Shown: piece by piece, positions 26,475 to 36,253 of the stretch
How the letters are laid out: each line of letters starts with the position of its first letter
Numbering within the stretch: the first letter of the stretch is position 1
Origin: Rubrivivax sp.
GTDB taxonomy: Bacteria > Pseudomonadota > Gammaproteobacteria > Burkholderiales > Burkholderiaceae_C
Reading direction: 5' to 3'
DNA: 46,670 nucleotides
Assembly: GCA_016790425.1 (NCBI GenBank)
Contig: JAEUPF010000070.1
Coordinates: forward strand, 1 to 46,670
Position numbers and translations under genes: made by a program
The notes under the pieces: model-generated
Told to the model about the DNA's origin: nothing
Seen by the model: only the letters and a program-made list of their open reading frames with translations
Databases searched by the model: none

Positions 26475-28220
<1,746 letters not shown>

Positions 28221-28355
28221 GAAGGCATTTTGGCGCCGCTGCGGGCGGTGCAGAAGGCGCGCCGTTTGCCGCGCCCGCCGAGCCACCCGCCCGAACAGGG
28301 CGCCGGCAGAACGCCTGCGCTAACCTCTCGCGCCATTTCGCCAGGAGCCACGCCG

Positions 28356-29900
28356 ATGAACGTGCTGCGCAACTCCCTCGTCCGTTCGCTCGTTCTCGCG
28401 CTGGCGCTGGCCGCCTGCGGCACGCCGGTGCGAAACCCCGTCACCGGGCAGACCGAACGCTCGGTGATGACCGAGCAGGACGAGATCGCCGAAGGGGCCA
28501 AGGCCCACAAGGAGGTGCTGCAGGCCTACAGCGTCGTCACCGACACGGCCCTGCAAGGCTACGTCAACAGCCTCGGCCAGAAGCTGGCGTCGCAGTCGCA
28601 CCGCAAGGAGCTGAAGTGGACCTTCACGGTGCTCGACAGCGACGAGGTCAACGCCTTCGCGCTGCCCGGCGGCTACGTCTACGTGACGCGCGGCATCATG
28701 GCCTATCTCGACAGCGAGGCCGACCTCGCCGGCGTCATCGGCCACGAGATCGGCCACGTCACGGCGCGCCATGGCGCGCAGCGCGCCACGCAGCAGCAGC
28801 GCGCCGGCCTGGCGGTGCTCGGCGCGGTGGTGATCGGGTCGATCTTCGGCGTCGGTCAGGCCGCCGGCGACATCGGCCAGACGCTGGCCGCCGGCCACAT
28901 CGCCAAGTACGGCCGCGAGCAGGAACTGCAGGCCGACGAACTCGGCGCGCAGTACCTGGCGCGCGTGCACTTCAACCCCACCAGCATGATCGACGTGATC
29001 CAGGTGCTGAAGGACCAGGAGCGCTACGCCGCCGACGCCGCGCGCGCCGCCGGCCGCGCCGCACCCGAAGGCGGCGGCTGGCTCGCTTCGCACCCGAGCA
29101 ACGACCAGCGCCTGGCGTCCATCCGCGGCATTGCCGAGCGCCTGGCGGCCACGCCGGGCACGGCGGCGTGGGACGACGAAGGCCGCATGCGCTACCTCAA
29201 GGCCATCGAGGGCATCACCTTCGGCGACAGCCGCGAGCAAGGCGTGGTGCGCGGCCGCCAGTTCTTCCACGAGCCGCTGGGGATCGCCCTCACGGCGCCG
29301 CAGGGCTGGCGCATCGGCAACGAGGCCGAGCAGCTGGTGCTGATGAGCGGCGCCGGCGACGCGGCGCTGGTGATGAAGCTGATCCCCGACGAAGTGGTGA
29401 AGAAGGTGGGCAGCAGCGACCCGCAGGCGTTGCTGCGCGCGCTCGGCGCGAGCGATGGCCGCTTCGAGCCGGTGCCGCTGGCCGGCGGCCTGCAGGCTTC
29501 GCACTTCTCCGGCCAGCGCCGCAACGCGCAGGGGCAGGTGTCGGCGCTGGAGGCCACCGTTGCCAGCGGCCCCGCCGGCCGCATGTTCCTGCTGCAATGG
29601 CTGGCGCGCGACGCGCAGGCGATGCAGCGCTCGCGCGCGGCGTTGCGCGAAGCCGAATCGAGCTTCCGGCCGCTCGCCGCGGCCGACCGCGCGGCGGCGA
29701 AGCCCTGGCGCGTGAAGCTGGTGCCGTTCCCGGCCGGCGGCTTCGCGCAGCTGGCGCGCAGTTCACCGATCACCGAGCTGCCCGAGCAGCAGCTGCGCCT
29801 GCTCAACGGCGCCTATCACTCCGAAGGCGCCGCCGGCGCCGCCACGGCGGCCGGGGGCCGCGAGCCGCGGCCGGGCCAGCTCGTCAAGGTGATCGAGTAG
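28356..29900 (+). CDS. M48-family lipoprotein metalloprotease (BepA-like)
   Basis: 514 residues. The signal peptide has lipobox LAAC (Cys21). The peptidase domain has the zinc motif HEIGH (His130, Glu131, His134) and a downstream third ligand in [13 protein letters not shown]. The fold matches periplasmic M48 proteases such as BepA/LoiP that survey outer-membrane proteins. After the protease domain comes a ~200-residue C-terminal region (from about [17 protein letters not shown]) with no tetratricopeptide pattern, unlike BepA. AGGAG 8 nt upstream supports the ATG at 28356. It diverges from the sigma-54 regulator over 135 bp and converges on the outer-membrane barrel gene, 32 bp apart. Confidence 0.92.
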   Translation: MNVLRNSLVRSLVLALALAACGTPVRNPVTGQTERSVMTEQDEIAEGAKAHKEVLQAYSVVTDTALQGYVNSLGQKLASQSHRKELKWTFTVLDSDEVNAFALPGGYVYVTRGIMAYLDSEADLAGVIGHEIGHVTARHGAQRATQQQRAGLAVLGAVVIGSIFGVGQAAGDIGQTLAAGHIAKYGREQELQADELGAQYLARVHFNPTSMIDVIQVLKDQERYAADAARAAGRAAPEGGGWLASHPSNDQRLASIRGIAERLAATPGTAAWDDEGRMRYLKAIEGITFGDSREQGVVRGRQFFHEPLGIALTAPQGWRIGNEAEQLVLMSGAGDAALVMKLIPDEVVKKVGSSDPQALLRALGASDGRFEPVPLAGGLQASHFSGQRRNAQGQVSALEATVASGPAGRMFLLQWLARDAQAMQRSRAALREAESSFRPLAAADRAAAKPWRVKLVPFPAGGFAQLARSSPITELPEQQLRLLNGAYHSEGAAGAATAAGGREPRPGQLVKVIE

Positions 29901-29932
29901 GCGCCGCCCGCGCGCCGCGCGCCGCTTCGCGC

Positions 29933-30589
29933 TCAGAAGCTGCCGAACACGTACGAGTACTGCAGCGTCGTGATGCTCTCGTCGAACTGCGCCGAGCCGA
30001 AGCCCTGGTAGCGCAGCCCGAACGAGTGCGGGCTGCCGGCCTTGCGGTAGCCCAGGCGGATGCTGAAGCCGACGTCGGAGTCGTTGGGCAGCGGGTTGGT
30101 CCGCGACTCGTAGGTGTTGCGCTGCACGGCCAGCGACAGCGAGAGGATGTCGCGGTTCGACGAGCCCAGCCGCAGCTCGGGGAAGTTGACGCCGAGGAAC
30201 GGGCCGCTGTTGTTGGCGAGCTTGCCCGAGCCGACCGTTTCGCCGTAGTTGGCGCGCCGGTAGCCGGCGATCAGCGCCACGCCGTCGTAGACGTGCACGC
30301 CGACGGTGGCGCCGACCTCGGAGCGGAAGCCCGAGACCAGCGTGCCGCCGCCGCCGGGGATGTCCATCGCCAGCGACTCGACGTTGACGTCGAAGAACAC
30401 GCGCTCGCCGGCGGCCGTGAGGCCCAGCGACAGGCCGCCGGTGGGACCGTTGGACTCGGCGCCGGCCAGCATGTAGGCGTTGCCGAGCTGCACGCCCACG
30501 CGCGGCAAGAGGTCGACGGCGTGCGCCGGCAGGACGCCGGCGGCGGCCAGGCAGGCGGTGGCGGCGAGGCGTGGAAGGGCCATCTTCAT
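29933..30589 (-). CDS. Small outer-membrane beta-barrel protein
   Basis: 218 residues. A signal peptide (cleavage near AHAV) is followed by alternating amphipathic strands such as ISLSLAVQRNTYESR and FGLRYQGFGSAQFDES. The chain ends SYVFGSF, with the terminal phenylalanine typical of BAM substrates. Length and pattern fit an 8- to 10-strand barrel of unknown function. It starts 52 bp after the end of the caspase-like gene on the same strand, so the two may be co-transcribed. Confidence 0.8.
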   Translation of the reverse strand: MKMALPRLAATACLAAAGVLPAHAVDLLPRVGVQLGNAYMLAGAESNGPTGGLSLGLTAAGERVFFDVNVESLAMDIPGGGGTLVSGFRSEVGATVGVHVYDGVALIAGYRRANYGETVGSGKLANNSGPFLGVNFPELRLGSSNRDILSLSLAVQRNTYESRTNPLPNDSDVGFSIRLGYRKAGSPHSFGLRYQGFGSAQFDESITTLQYSYVFGSF

Positions 30590-30641
30590 CGGGGAAGTTC
30601 TCCGGGGGTTGGGGGAAAAGGAAACGAGGACCGCGCGGTCC

Positions 30642-31520
30642 TCAGAAGATCACGTTGTTGCTCTTGCGGCGCTTCAGGACGATGCGCTCGTTGAGCGACC
30701 AGTTCATCCACGGCTCCTGCTCGAAGCGCGTGGCACGCTTGACCAGCAGCGTGGCTTCCTGGAAGACGGCGGTGACTTCCAGGCCTTCGTCGCCGATGAC
30801 GCTGGCCAGCGCCTCGGCGTAGGGGCTGTTGCGGCCGTTGCCGTCCAGCGCCACCTTGCCCGGCGAGGTGGCGTAGGCAATGAGCGTGTTGCCCGGCACG
30901 TTGTCCAGCTGCGACAGGCCCGCGGGCACCTCGTCGCGCACGACGCCGCGCTCGGCGCGTTCGCTGCCGGGGGCGATGCCGAGGGCGCGCGAGTAGGCCG
31001 GGCTGCGGCCGACGAACGGGTTGTTGCGGCACGCGTCGAGCACGATGATGTGTGCCGAGCGGCCGTCGGCCGGCAGCGCCTTGAACAACTGGCCGATGCC
31101 GAAGGCGCGCGCCGCCAGCTGCTCGGGCTGTTCGATCTGCGCGTCCACCGGCACCAGGTAGTTCTCGCCGGCGTGCTGCACGCCGTGCCCGGCGAAGTAG
31201 ACGAAGGCGATGTCGCCGCGCGCCAGACGCTGCCCGAACTCGGCCGTCGCCTTCTGCATCTGCGCCAGCGTGGCGTCGCGCAGCAGCGTGACCTTGAAGC
31301 CGACGCGGCCGAGCGAGCGGGCGATCAGGTCGGCGTCATTGACCGAGTTGCGCAGCGGCTCGACATGCGCATAGGCGGCGTTGCCGATGATGAGCGCGTG
31401 GCGCTCCTGCGCCATCGCCGGCAGCAGCACCGAGGCTGCCAGCACGCACCACCACACACTGCACAGGATCCAGCGGCGCTGCAAGGCGTCGGCGACGCGA
31501 TGCAGGCACTTTTTCGTCAT
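30642..31520 (-). CDS. Secreted caspase-fold protease (orthocaspase)
   Basis: 292 residues. An N-terminal hydrophobic segment ends near AMAQ. The p20-like core begins RHALIIGNAAYAHVEPLRNSVNDADLI. It carries the dyad His112 (YFAGHGVQ) and Cys164 (VLDACRNNP), the residues of active peptidase family C14. The p20 core is followed by a short C-terminal region ending NNVIF. ATG at 31520 was chosen as the start just before the hydrophobic segment. It faces a second caspase-like gene across 94 bp. Export suggests a periplasmic or outer-membrane role rather than a cell-death effector in the cytoplasm (inference). Confidence 0.88.
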   Translation of the reverse strand: MTKKCLHRVADALQRRWILCSVWWCVLAASVLLPAMAQERHALIIGNAAYAHVEPLRNSVNDADLIARSLGRVGFKVTLLRDATLAQMQKATAEFGQRLARGDIAFVYFAGHGVQHAGENYLVPVDAQIEQPEQLAARAFGIGQLFKALPADGRSAHIIVLDACRNNPFVGRSPAYSRALGIAPGSERAERGVVRDEVPAGLSQLDNVPGNTLIAYATSPGKVALDGNGRNSPYAEALASVIGDEGLEVTAVFQEATLLVKRATRFEQEPWMNWSLNERIVLKRRKSNNVIF

Positions 31521-31614
31521 CGGCAACAAACGTGCATCCAGGACTGCGACACAACCGGCGGATACTAGGCCGGGTGTCCTTCCGGCGACGAGCCCCGGTG
31601 CCGCATTCCTCGAC

Positions 31615-33501
31615 GTGACGCGCAGAACTCCACACCACTTCCTTGCACTTCGCTCATTAGCAACACTGCTGTTCGCTGCGGCGCTGGCCATCGGCGCTGC
31701 GGGCGGCGCCGCGGCCGCGCCGCGCCGGCTGGCACTGCTCGTCGGCATCGGCCAGTACGCCGACAAGCGCATTCCCACGCTCGAAGGGCCGGCGCACGAC
31801 ATCGACGCCATGCAGGCCGCGCTGCGCGAGCACTGGGGCTTCGCGGGCGCCGACATCACGGTGCTGCGCGACCGCGCCGCCACGCGCGAGGCGATCCTCG
31901 GCGCGATCGAGCAGCTCGAGCGCACCAGCGCCAGCGGCGACCAGTTGTTCATCTACTTCTCCGGGCACGGCACCAGCGCCGGCGACCGCACGCTGAGCCT
32001 GCCGCTGCCGCACAGCTCGGGCGCCTTCGTGCCGCACGACGTGCGCGTGCAAGGCACGCCGGCCGAGATCGCCGCCGGCCTCATCGTCGGCGCGCGCGAC
32101 CTGCGTCCGCGCCTGGCGCGGCTGGACGCCGGCGGTCGCCAGGTGCTGGTCGTCTCCGACAGCTGCTACTCCGGGCAGGCCGTGCGCATGCTCGGCGCGC
32201 TGCCCGGCGGCGTGCGGCTGCGGCCGCGTCACCTGCCGATCGAGGCGCTGGGCAGCGCAGGCGGCGACGCGCCCGCAGCAGCGGCCGCGGCGGCGGCCGG
32301 TTCGGCCCCAGGCTCCGAAACAACACGCGCGGCCACACGCTCGGGCATTCGCGCCGCACGGCCCGAGCCCGAGCCCTACCCCTACCGGCACATCTTCTAC
32401 ATCGCCGCGGCCAGCGACAGCGAGCCGGCGATGGACATCGGCAGCGACTCGCTGGCGAAACTGCCGACGCTGGACAACCGGCCGCACGGCGCGCTCACCG
32501 ATGCGCTGCTGCGCGCCTTCACCGGCCGCCTGCCCGACATCGACGCCAATCGCGACGGCGCCGTCGATCACGGCGAGCTCTTCGCCGCCGTGCAGCGCTT
32601 CATGGCCGGGCGTGCCTACCCGCACGCGCCGCAGGCGCTGCCACCGGCGCGCGACGACACGACGCAGCTGGCGCGCGCCCGTGTCTTCGACGCCGTGCCG
32701 CCCGCGGCACCGGCCACGGCGCCGTTCACGCCGCCCGGCGCCACCGCGCGAGCGCTGCGCGTGCGCCTGGCGGACCTGCGCGAACCGCCGGCCGAGCTGC
32801 GCGACCTCACCGGCGTGCGCTGGCTCGCGTCGCTCGAAGGCAGCACCGATGCCGAAGGCGGCGAAGCCGACCTCGTGCTCGAAGCGCAAGCGCTGCCGTG
32901 GCGGCTGCGCTCGCCGGCCGGCGACCTCGTGCTCCAGGCGCGCCGCGATGCCCCGGCGCAGGTGCGCCGCCGCCTCGTCGCCACCGCCTGGCTGCGCCGG
33001 CTGCAGGCCGCGGCGGTGCACCCGGGCCGCGCACGAATGGCGCTGGACATGCACCCGGTGCCGGCCACTCGCGGCGGCACCTTCGTCGAGGGCGAGACGT
33101 TCACGCTCGCGTTGCGCGCCGAGCGCGAAGCCGCCGTGCTGGTGCTCGTCGTCGATGCCGAGGGCCGCATCTCGCTGCTCTATCCGTTCAACGCCGAAGA
33201 GGCGCAGCGGCACCCTGCGCATGCCGTGCGCCAGACGCCCTCGCCCGCGACGCCGTTGCGCGTGGCGCCGCCGTTCGGCACCGACGAACTCCTGGCCGTG
33301 GCCTTCGAGCAGCCGCCCGAGTGGTGGCCGACGCTGCCGGTGAAGGAGCCGCTGGCACCCGGGCACCGGCTGCTGCTGGCGCTCGAACGCGCGCTGCGCC
33401 CGGTTGCCGAAGGCGGTGCCGCCGGCGCGGTGGGGCTGGCGTCGACGCCGCTGCGTTCGGTGCCGCTGCCGCGAGACCCGCCGGGCGCGGCGCTCGACTA
33501 G
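31615..33501 (+). CDS. Secreted caspase-fold protein with EF-hand-like loop and C-terminal DUF4384-like domain
   Basis: 628 residues from a GTG at 31615, which directly precedes a signal peptide (ATLLFAAALAIGAAGGAAAAP). The caspase core has His118 (YFSGHGTS) and Cys184 (SDSCYSGQ). An insert of ~50 residues rich in Ala/Gly follows the catalytic cysteine. A canonical calcium loop, Asp310 to Glu321 (DANRDGAVDHGE), lies in the core's C-terminal part. The last ~250 residues resemble the DUF4384 module attached to other bacterial caspases (GETFTLALRAEREAAVLVLVVDAEGRISLLYPF). The calcium loop suggests calcium-dependent activity, as in metacaspases (inference). The start is not certain; the frame is open far upstream but overlaps the divergent gene. 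Confidence 0.86.
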   Translation: MTRRTPHHFLALRSLATLLFAAALAIGAAGGAAAAPRRLALLVGIGQYADKRIPTLEGPAHDIDAMQAALREHWGFAGADITVLRDRAATREAILGAIEQLERTSASGDQLFIYFSGHGTSAGDRTLSLPLPHSSGAFVPHDVRVQGTPAEIAAGLIVGARDLRPRLARLDAGGRQVLVVSDSCYSGQAVRMLGALPGGVRLRPRHLPIEALGSAGGDAPAAAAAAAAGSAPGSETTRAATRSGIRAARPEPEPYPYRHIFYIAAASDSEPAMDIGSDSLAKLPTLDNRPHGALTDALLRAFTGRLPDIDANRDGAVDHGELFAAVQRFMAGRAYPHAPQALPPARDDTTQLARARVFDAVPPAAPATAPFTPPGATARALRVRLADLREPPAELRDLTGVRWLASLEGSTDAEGGEADLVLEAQALPWRLRSPAGDLVLQARRDAPAQVRRRLVATAWLRRLQAAAVHPGRARMALDMHPVPATRGGTFVEGETFTLALRAEREAAVLVLVVDAEGRISLLYPFNAEEAQRHPAHAVRQTPSPATPLRVAPPFGTDELLAVAFEQPPEWWPTLPVKEPLAPGHRLLLALERALRPVAEGGAAGAVGLASTPLRSVPLPRDPPGAALD

Positions 33502-33616
33502 GAAGTCCTCTGCCGGCGGCGCCGGGCCGGCATCGCCGCCAGCGACACCACGGGACATTCCCGCGGTGGCGGCGCGCCGCGGCCTGCCTACCATCCGCCG
33601 CGAAGGAGATCGACCC

Positions 33617-34624
33617 ATGCGCCCTGACCGCCCCGCACTCACCCGCCGCCTTGCACTCTCCCGCCGCCAGGCGCTGCTCGGTGCCGCCGCCACGCTGGCC
33701 GCGCCGTTTGCCAACGCCCAGGCGGCGTGGCCGGCAAAGCCGGTGACCATCGTCGTGCCGTTCCCGCCGGGCGGCGGCACCGACGCCTTCGCGCGGCCGC
33801 TGTTCGCGATGATGACGAAGAACACCGGCCGCCAGTTCGTCATCGACAACAAGGGCGGCGCCGGCGGCACGCTGGGGGCGGGCGTCGCCGCGCGCGCCGC
33901 GCCCGACGGCTACACGTTCTTCATGGGCGCGGTGCACCACAGCATCGCGCCCAGCATGTACCCCAAGCTCGACTACGACATCGAGCGGGACTTCGTCCCG
34001 GTGGGGCTGGTGTCCAGCGTGCCGCAGGTCATCGTCGTCAACCCCACGCGCGTGCAGGCCAGGACGCTGCCCGAACTGCTGGCCTTCATCCGCAAGAACC
34101 CGGCGAAACTCAACTACGGCTCGGCCGGCAACGGCACCTCGCACCACCTGGCCGGCGAGCTCTTCAAGCTGCAGACGGGCACCTTCATCACGCACATCCC
34201 CTACCGCGGTGCCGGGCCGGCGTTGCAGGACCTCGTCGCCGGCCAGGTGGACATGATGTTCGACGGCCTGGGCTCCTCGGCGGGCCACATCCGCGGCGGC
34301 CGGCTGCGCGGCATCGCGGTGGCCGCCGACAAGCGCGCTGTTGCCTTCCCCGAGATGCCCACCGCCGCCGAGAGCGGCGTGCCGACCTACAAGGTCTCCA
34401 CCTGGTACGGCATCTGGGCGCCCAAGGGCACGCCGGCCGAGGCCACGAACGCGATGGCCGCCGAGATGAAGAAAGCGCTCGGCAGCGAGGAGCTGAAGAC
34501 CACGTGGGTGGGGCTGGGCACCGAGACGCCCAACCTGTGGGGCGCCGACTTCGGCCGCTTCGTCAGCGCCGAGGTGAAGCGCTGGGCCGAGGTGGTGAAG
34601 TCCTCGGGCGCCAAGCTGGACTGA
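33617..34624 (+). CDS. Bug-family (TctC) periplasmic solute receptor
   Basis: 335 residues. The signal has a twin-arginine-like SRRQALLGAA motif and a cleavage site near ANAQ. The mature protein shows the Bug hallmarks: VTIVVPFPPGGGTDAFARP, IDNKGGAGGTLGAGVAARAAPDGYT and THIPYRGAGPALQDLVAGQVDMMF. Such receptors bind carboxylates and feed tripartite tricarboxylate transporters; no TctAB genes are present here, which is usual in Burkholderiales. AAGGAG at 33603-33608 supports the ATG at 33617. The malonyl-CoA-synthetase-like gene follows by 16 bp, suggesting a dicarboxylate such as malonate as the ligand. Confidence 0.93.
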   Translation: MRPDRPALTRRLALSRRQALLGAAATLAAPFANAQAAWPAKPVTIVVPFPPGGGTDAFARPLFAMMTKNTGRQFVIDNKGGAGGTLGAGVAARAAPDGYTFFMGAVHHSIAPSMYPKLDYDIERDFVPVGLVSSVPQVIVVNPTRVQARTLPELLAFIRKNPAKLNYGSAGNGTSHHLAGELFKLQTGTFITHIPYRGAGPALQDLVAGQVDMMFDGLGSSAGHIRGGRLRGIAVAADKRAVAFPEMPTAAESGVPTYKVSTWYGIWAPKGTPAEATNAMAAEMKKALGSEELKTTWVGLGTETPNLWGADFGRFVSAEVKRWAEVVKSSGAKLD

Positions 34625-34640
34625 AAGAGGCCGACCGGAA

Positions 34641-36185
34641 ATGAACCTCTTCACCGCGCTGCGCGCCGGCTTTCCGGCCGACCTTGCGCGCATCGCCGTC
34701 GAGACCGCCGACACGCCGGCGCCGCTGCACTACACCTGGGGCGACCTCGAGCGCGGCAGCGCGATGCTGGCCAACCTGCTGGCCTCGCTGTCGCTGCCGC
34801 CGCGCTCGCGCGTGGCGATGCAGGTGGACAAGAGCGTCGAGGCGCTGATGCTGTACCTGGCCGTGCTGCGCGCCGGGCACGTGGTGCTGCCGCTGAACAC
34901 TGCCTACCAGGAAGCCGAGATCGCCTACTTCATCGGCAACGCCGAGCCGGCGGTGGTGGTGTGCAGCAAGCGCAACTTCGGCTGGGTGGCGCGCACCGCG
35001 TTCAACGCCGGCACGAAGCACGTCTACACGCTGGACGACGACCGCAGCGGCACGCTGCTGGACCGCGCCGCGTTCCACGCCGACCGCCACGAGCCGGTGC
35101 CCGCCGCGCCCGACGACCTCGCCGCGATCCTCTACACCAGCGGCACCACCGGCCGCAGCAAGGGCGCGATGCTGACGCACGGCAACCTGCTGGCCAACGC
35201 GCAGGTGCTGCACGAGGCCTGGGGCTGGGCCGGCGTCAACCGCGCCGGCGGCCACGACGTGCTCGTGCATGCGCTGCCGATCTTCCACGTGCACGGCCTG
35301 TTCGTCGCCATCCACGGCGCGCTGCTGTCGGGCAGCCGCATGATCTGGTTCAACCGCTTCGACCCGCGCGGCGTGGCGGCCCGGCTGCCCGAGGCCACCG
35401 TCTTCATGGGCGTGCCGACGCTGTACGTGCGGCTGCTCGCCGAACCGGCGTTGACGCGCGAGCAGTGCGCGCGCATGCGCCTGTTCGTCAGCGGCTCGGC
35501 GCCGCTGCTGATCGAGACCTTCGAAGCCTGGCAGCAGCGCACCGGCCACACGATCCTCGAGCGCTACGGCATGAGCGAGACGGTGATGCTGACCAGCAAC
35601 CCCTACCGCCCCGAGAGCGCGCGCCGCGGCGGCACGGTGGGCCCGGCGCTGCCCGGCGTGGGCGTGCGCGTGCGCAGCGACAAGGGCGCGCCGCTGCCGG
35701 CCGGCGAGATCGGCGGCATCGAGGTCGAGGGGCCGAGCGTCTTCGCGGGCTACTGGCGCATGCCCCAGAAGACGGCCGAGGAGTTCACCGCCGACGGCTG
35801 GTTCAAGACCGGCGACGTCGGCCGCATCGACGCCGACGGCTACGTCACCATCGTCGGCCGCAGCAAGGACCTCATCATCAGCGGCGGCTACAACGTCTAC
35901 CCGGCCGAGATCGAAGGCTTCATCAACGAGATGGAAGGCGTTGCCGAGAGCGCGCTCGTCGGCGTGCCGCACCCCGACTTCGGCGAGGTCGGCGTCGCTG
36001 CGGTCGTCGCCAGGCCCGGCGCCGCGCTCGACGGCGAGGCGATCCTGGCGGCGCTGAAGCAGCGCATCGCCAACTTCAAGGTGCCCAAGCGCGTCTTCGT
36101 CGTGCCCGACCTGCCGCGCAACGCGATGGGCAAGGTGCAGAAGAACCTGCTGCGCGAGCAGCACAAGAGCCTGTTCGGGGGCTGA
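34641..36185 (+). CDS. matB: Acyl-CoA synthetase, malonyl-CoA synthetase (MatB) type
   Basis: 514 residues, the typical MatB length. ANL-superfamily motifs are the P-loop YTSGTTGRSKG (165-175), YGMSET, WFKTGDVGRID, GRSKDLIISGGYNVYPAEIE and the C-terminal lysine in NAMGKVQK. The text around RYGMSETVMLTSNPYRPESARRGGTVGPALPGV matches MatB better than long-chain ligases. MatB makes malonyl-CoA from malonate, ATP and CoA. Its placement 16 bp after a Bug receptor gene suggests uptake and activation of the same dicarboxylate. A related acyl-CoA synthetase specificity cannot be excluded. Confidence 0.85.
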   Translation: MNLFTALRAGFPADLARIAVETADTPAPLHYTWGDLERGSAMLANLLASLSLPPRSRVAMQVDKSVEALMLYLAVLRAGHVVLPLNTAYQEAEIAYFIGNAEPAVVVCSKRNFGWVARTAFNAGTKHVYTLDDDRSGTLLDRAAFHADRHEPVPAAPDDLAAILYTSGTTGRSKGAMLTHGNLLANAQVLHEAWGWAGVNRAGGHDVLVHALPIFHVHGLFVAIHGALLSGSRMIWFNRFDPRGVAARLPEATVFMGVPTLYVRLLAEPALTREQCARMRLFVSGSAPLLIETFEAWQQRTGHTILERYGMSETVMLTSNPYRPESARRGGTVGPALPGVGVRVRSDKGAPLPAGEIGGIEVEGPSVFAGYWRMPQKTAEEFTADGWFKTGDVGRIDADGYVTIVGRSKDLIISGGYNVYPAEIEGFINEMEGVAESALVGVPHPDFGEVGVAAVVARPGAALDGEAILAALKQRIANFKVPKRVFVVPDLPRNAMGKVQKNLLREQHKSLFGG

Positions 36186-36200
36186 CGCCTTGCGGGGCGC

Positions 36201-36229
36201 GCGCGGGCCTGTTTTTTTCAGGCCCGCGC
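36201..36229. terminator. Hairpin terminator between convergent genes, with the T-run in the loop
   Basis: A perfect 11-bp stem, GCGCGGGCCTG (36201-36211) with CAGGCCCGCGC (36219-36229), closes a loop of seven Ts. The element sits between the convergent matB-like gene and the Ig-repeat gene and can serve both directions. The U-run is in the loop rather than after the stem, which is unusual. Confidence 0.65.
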
Positions 36230-36253
36230 CGCCCGCCGGCGCTTCTACCGCTT

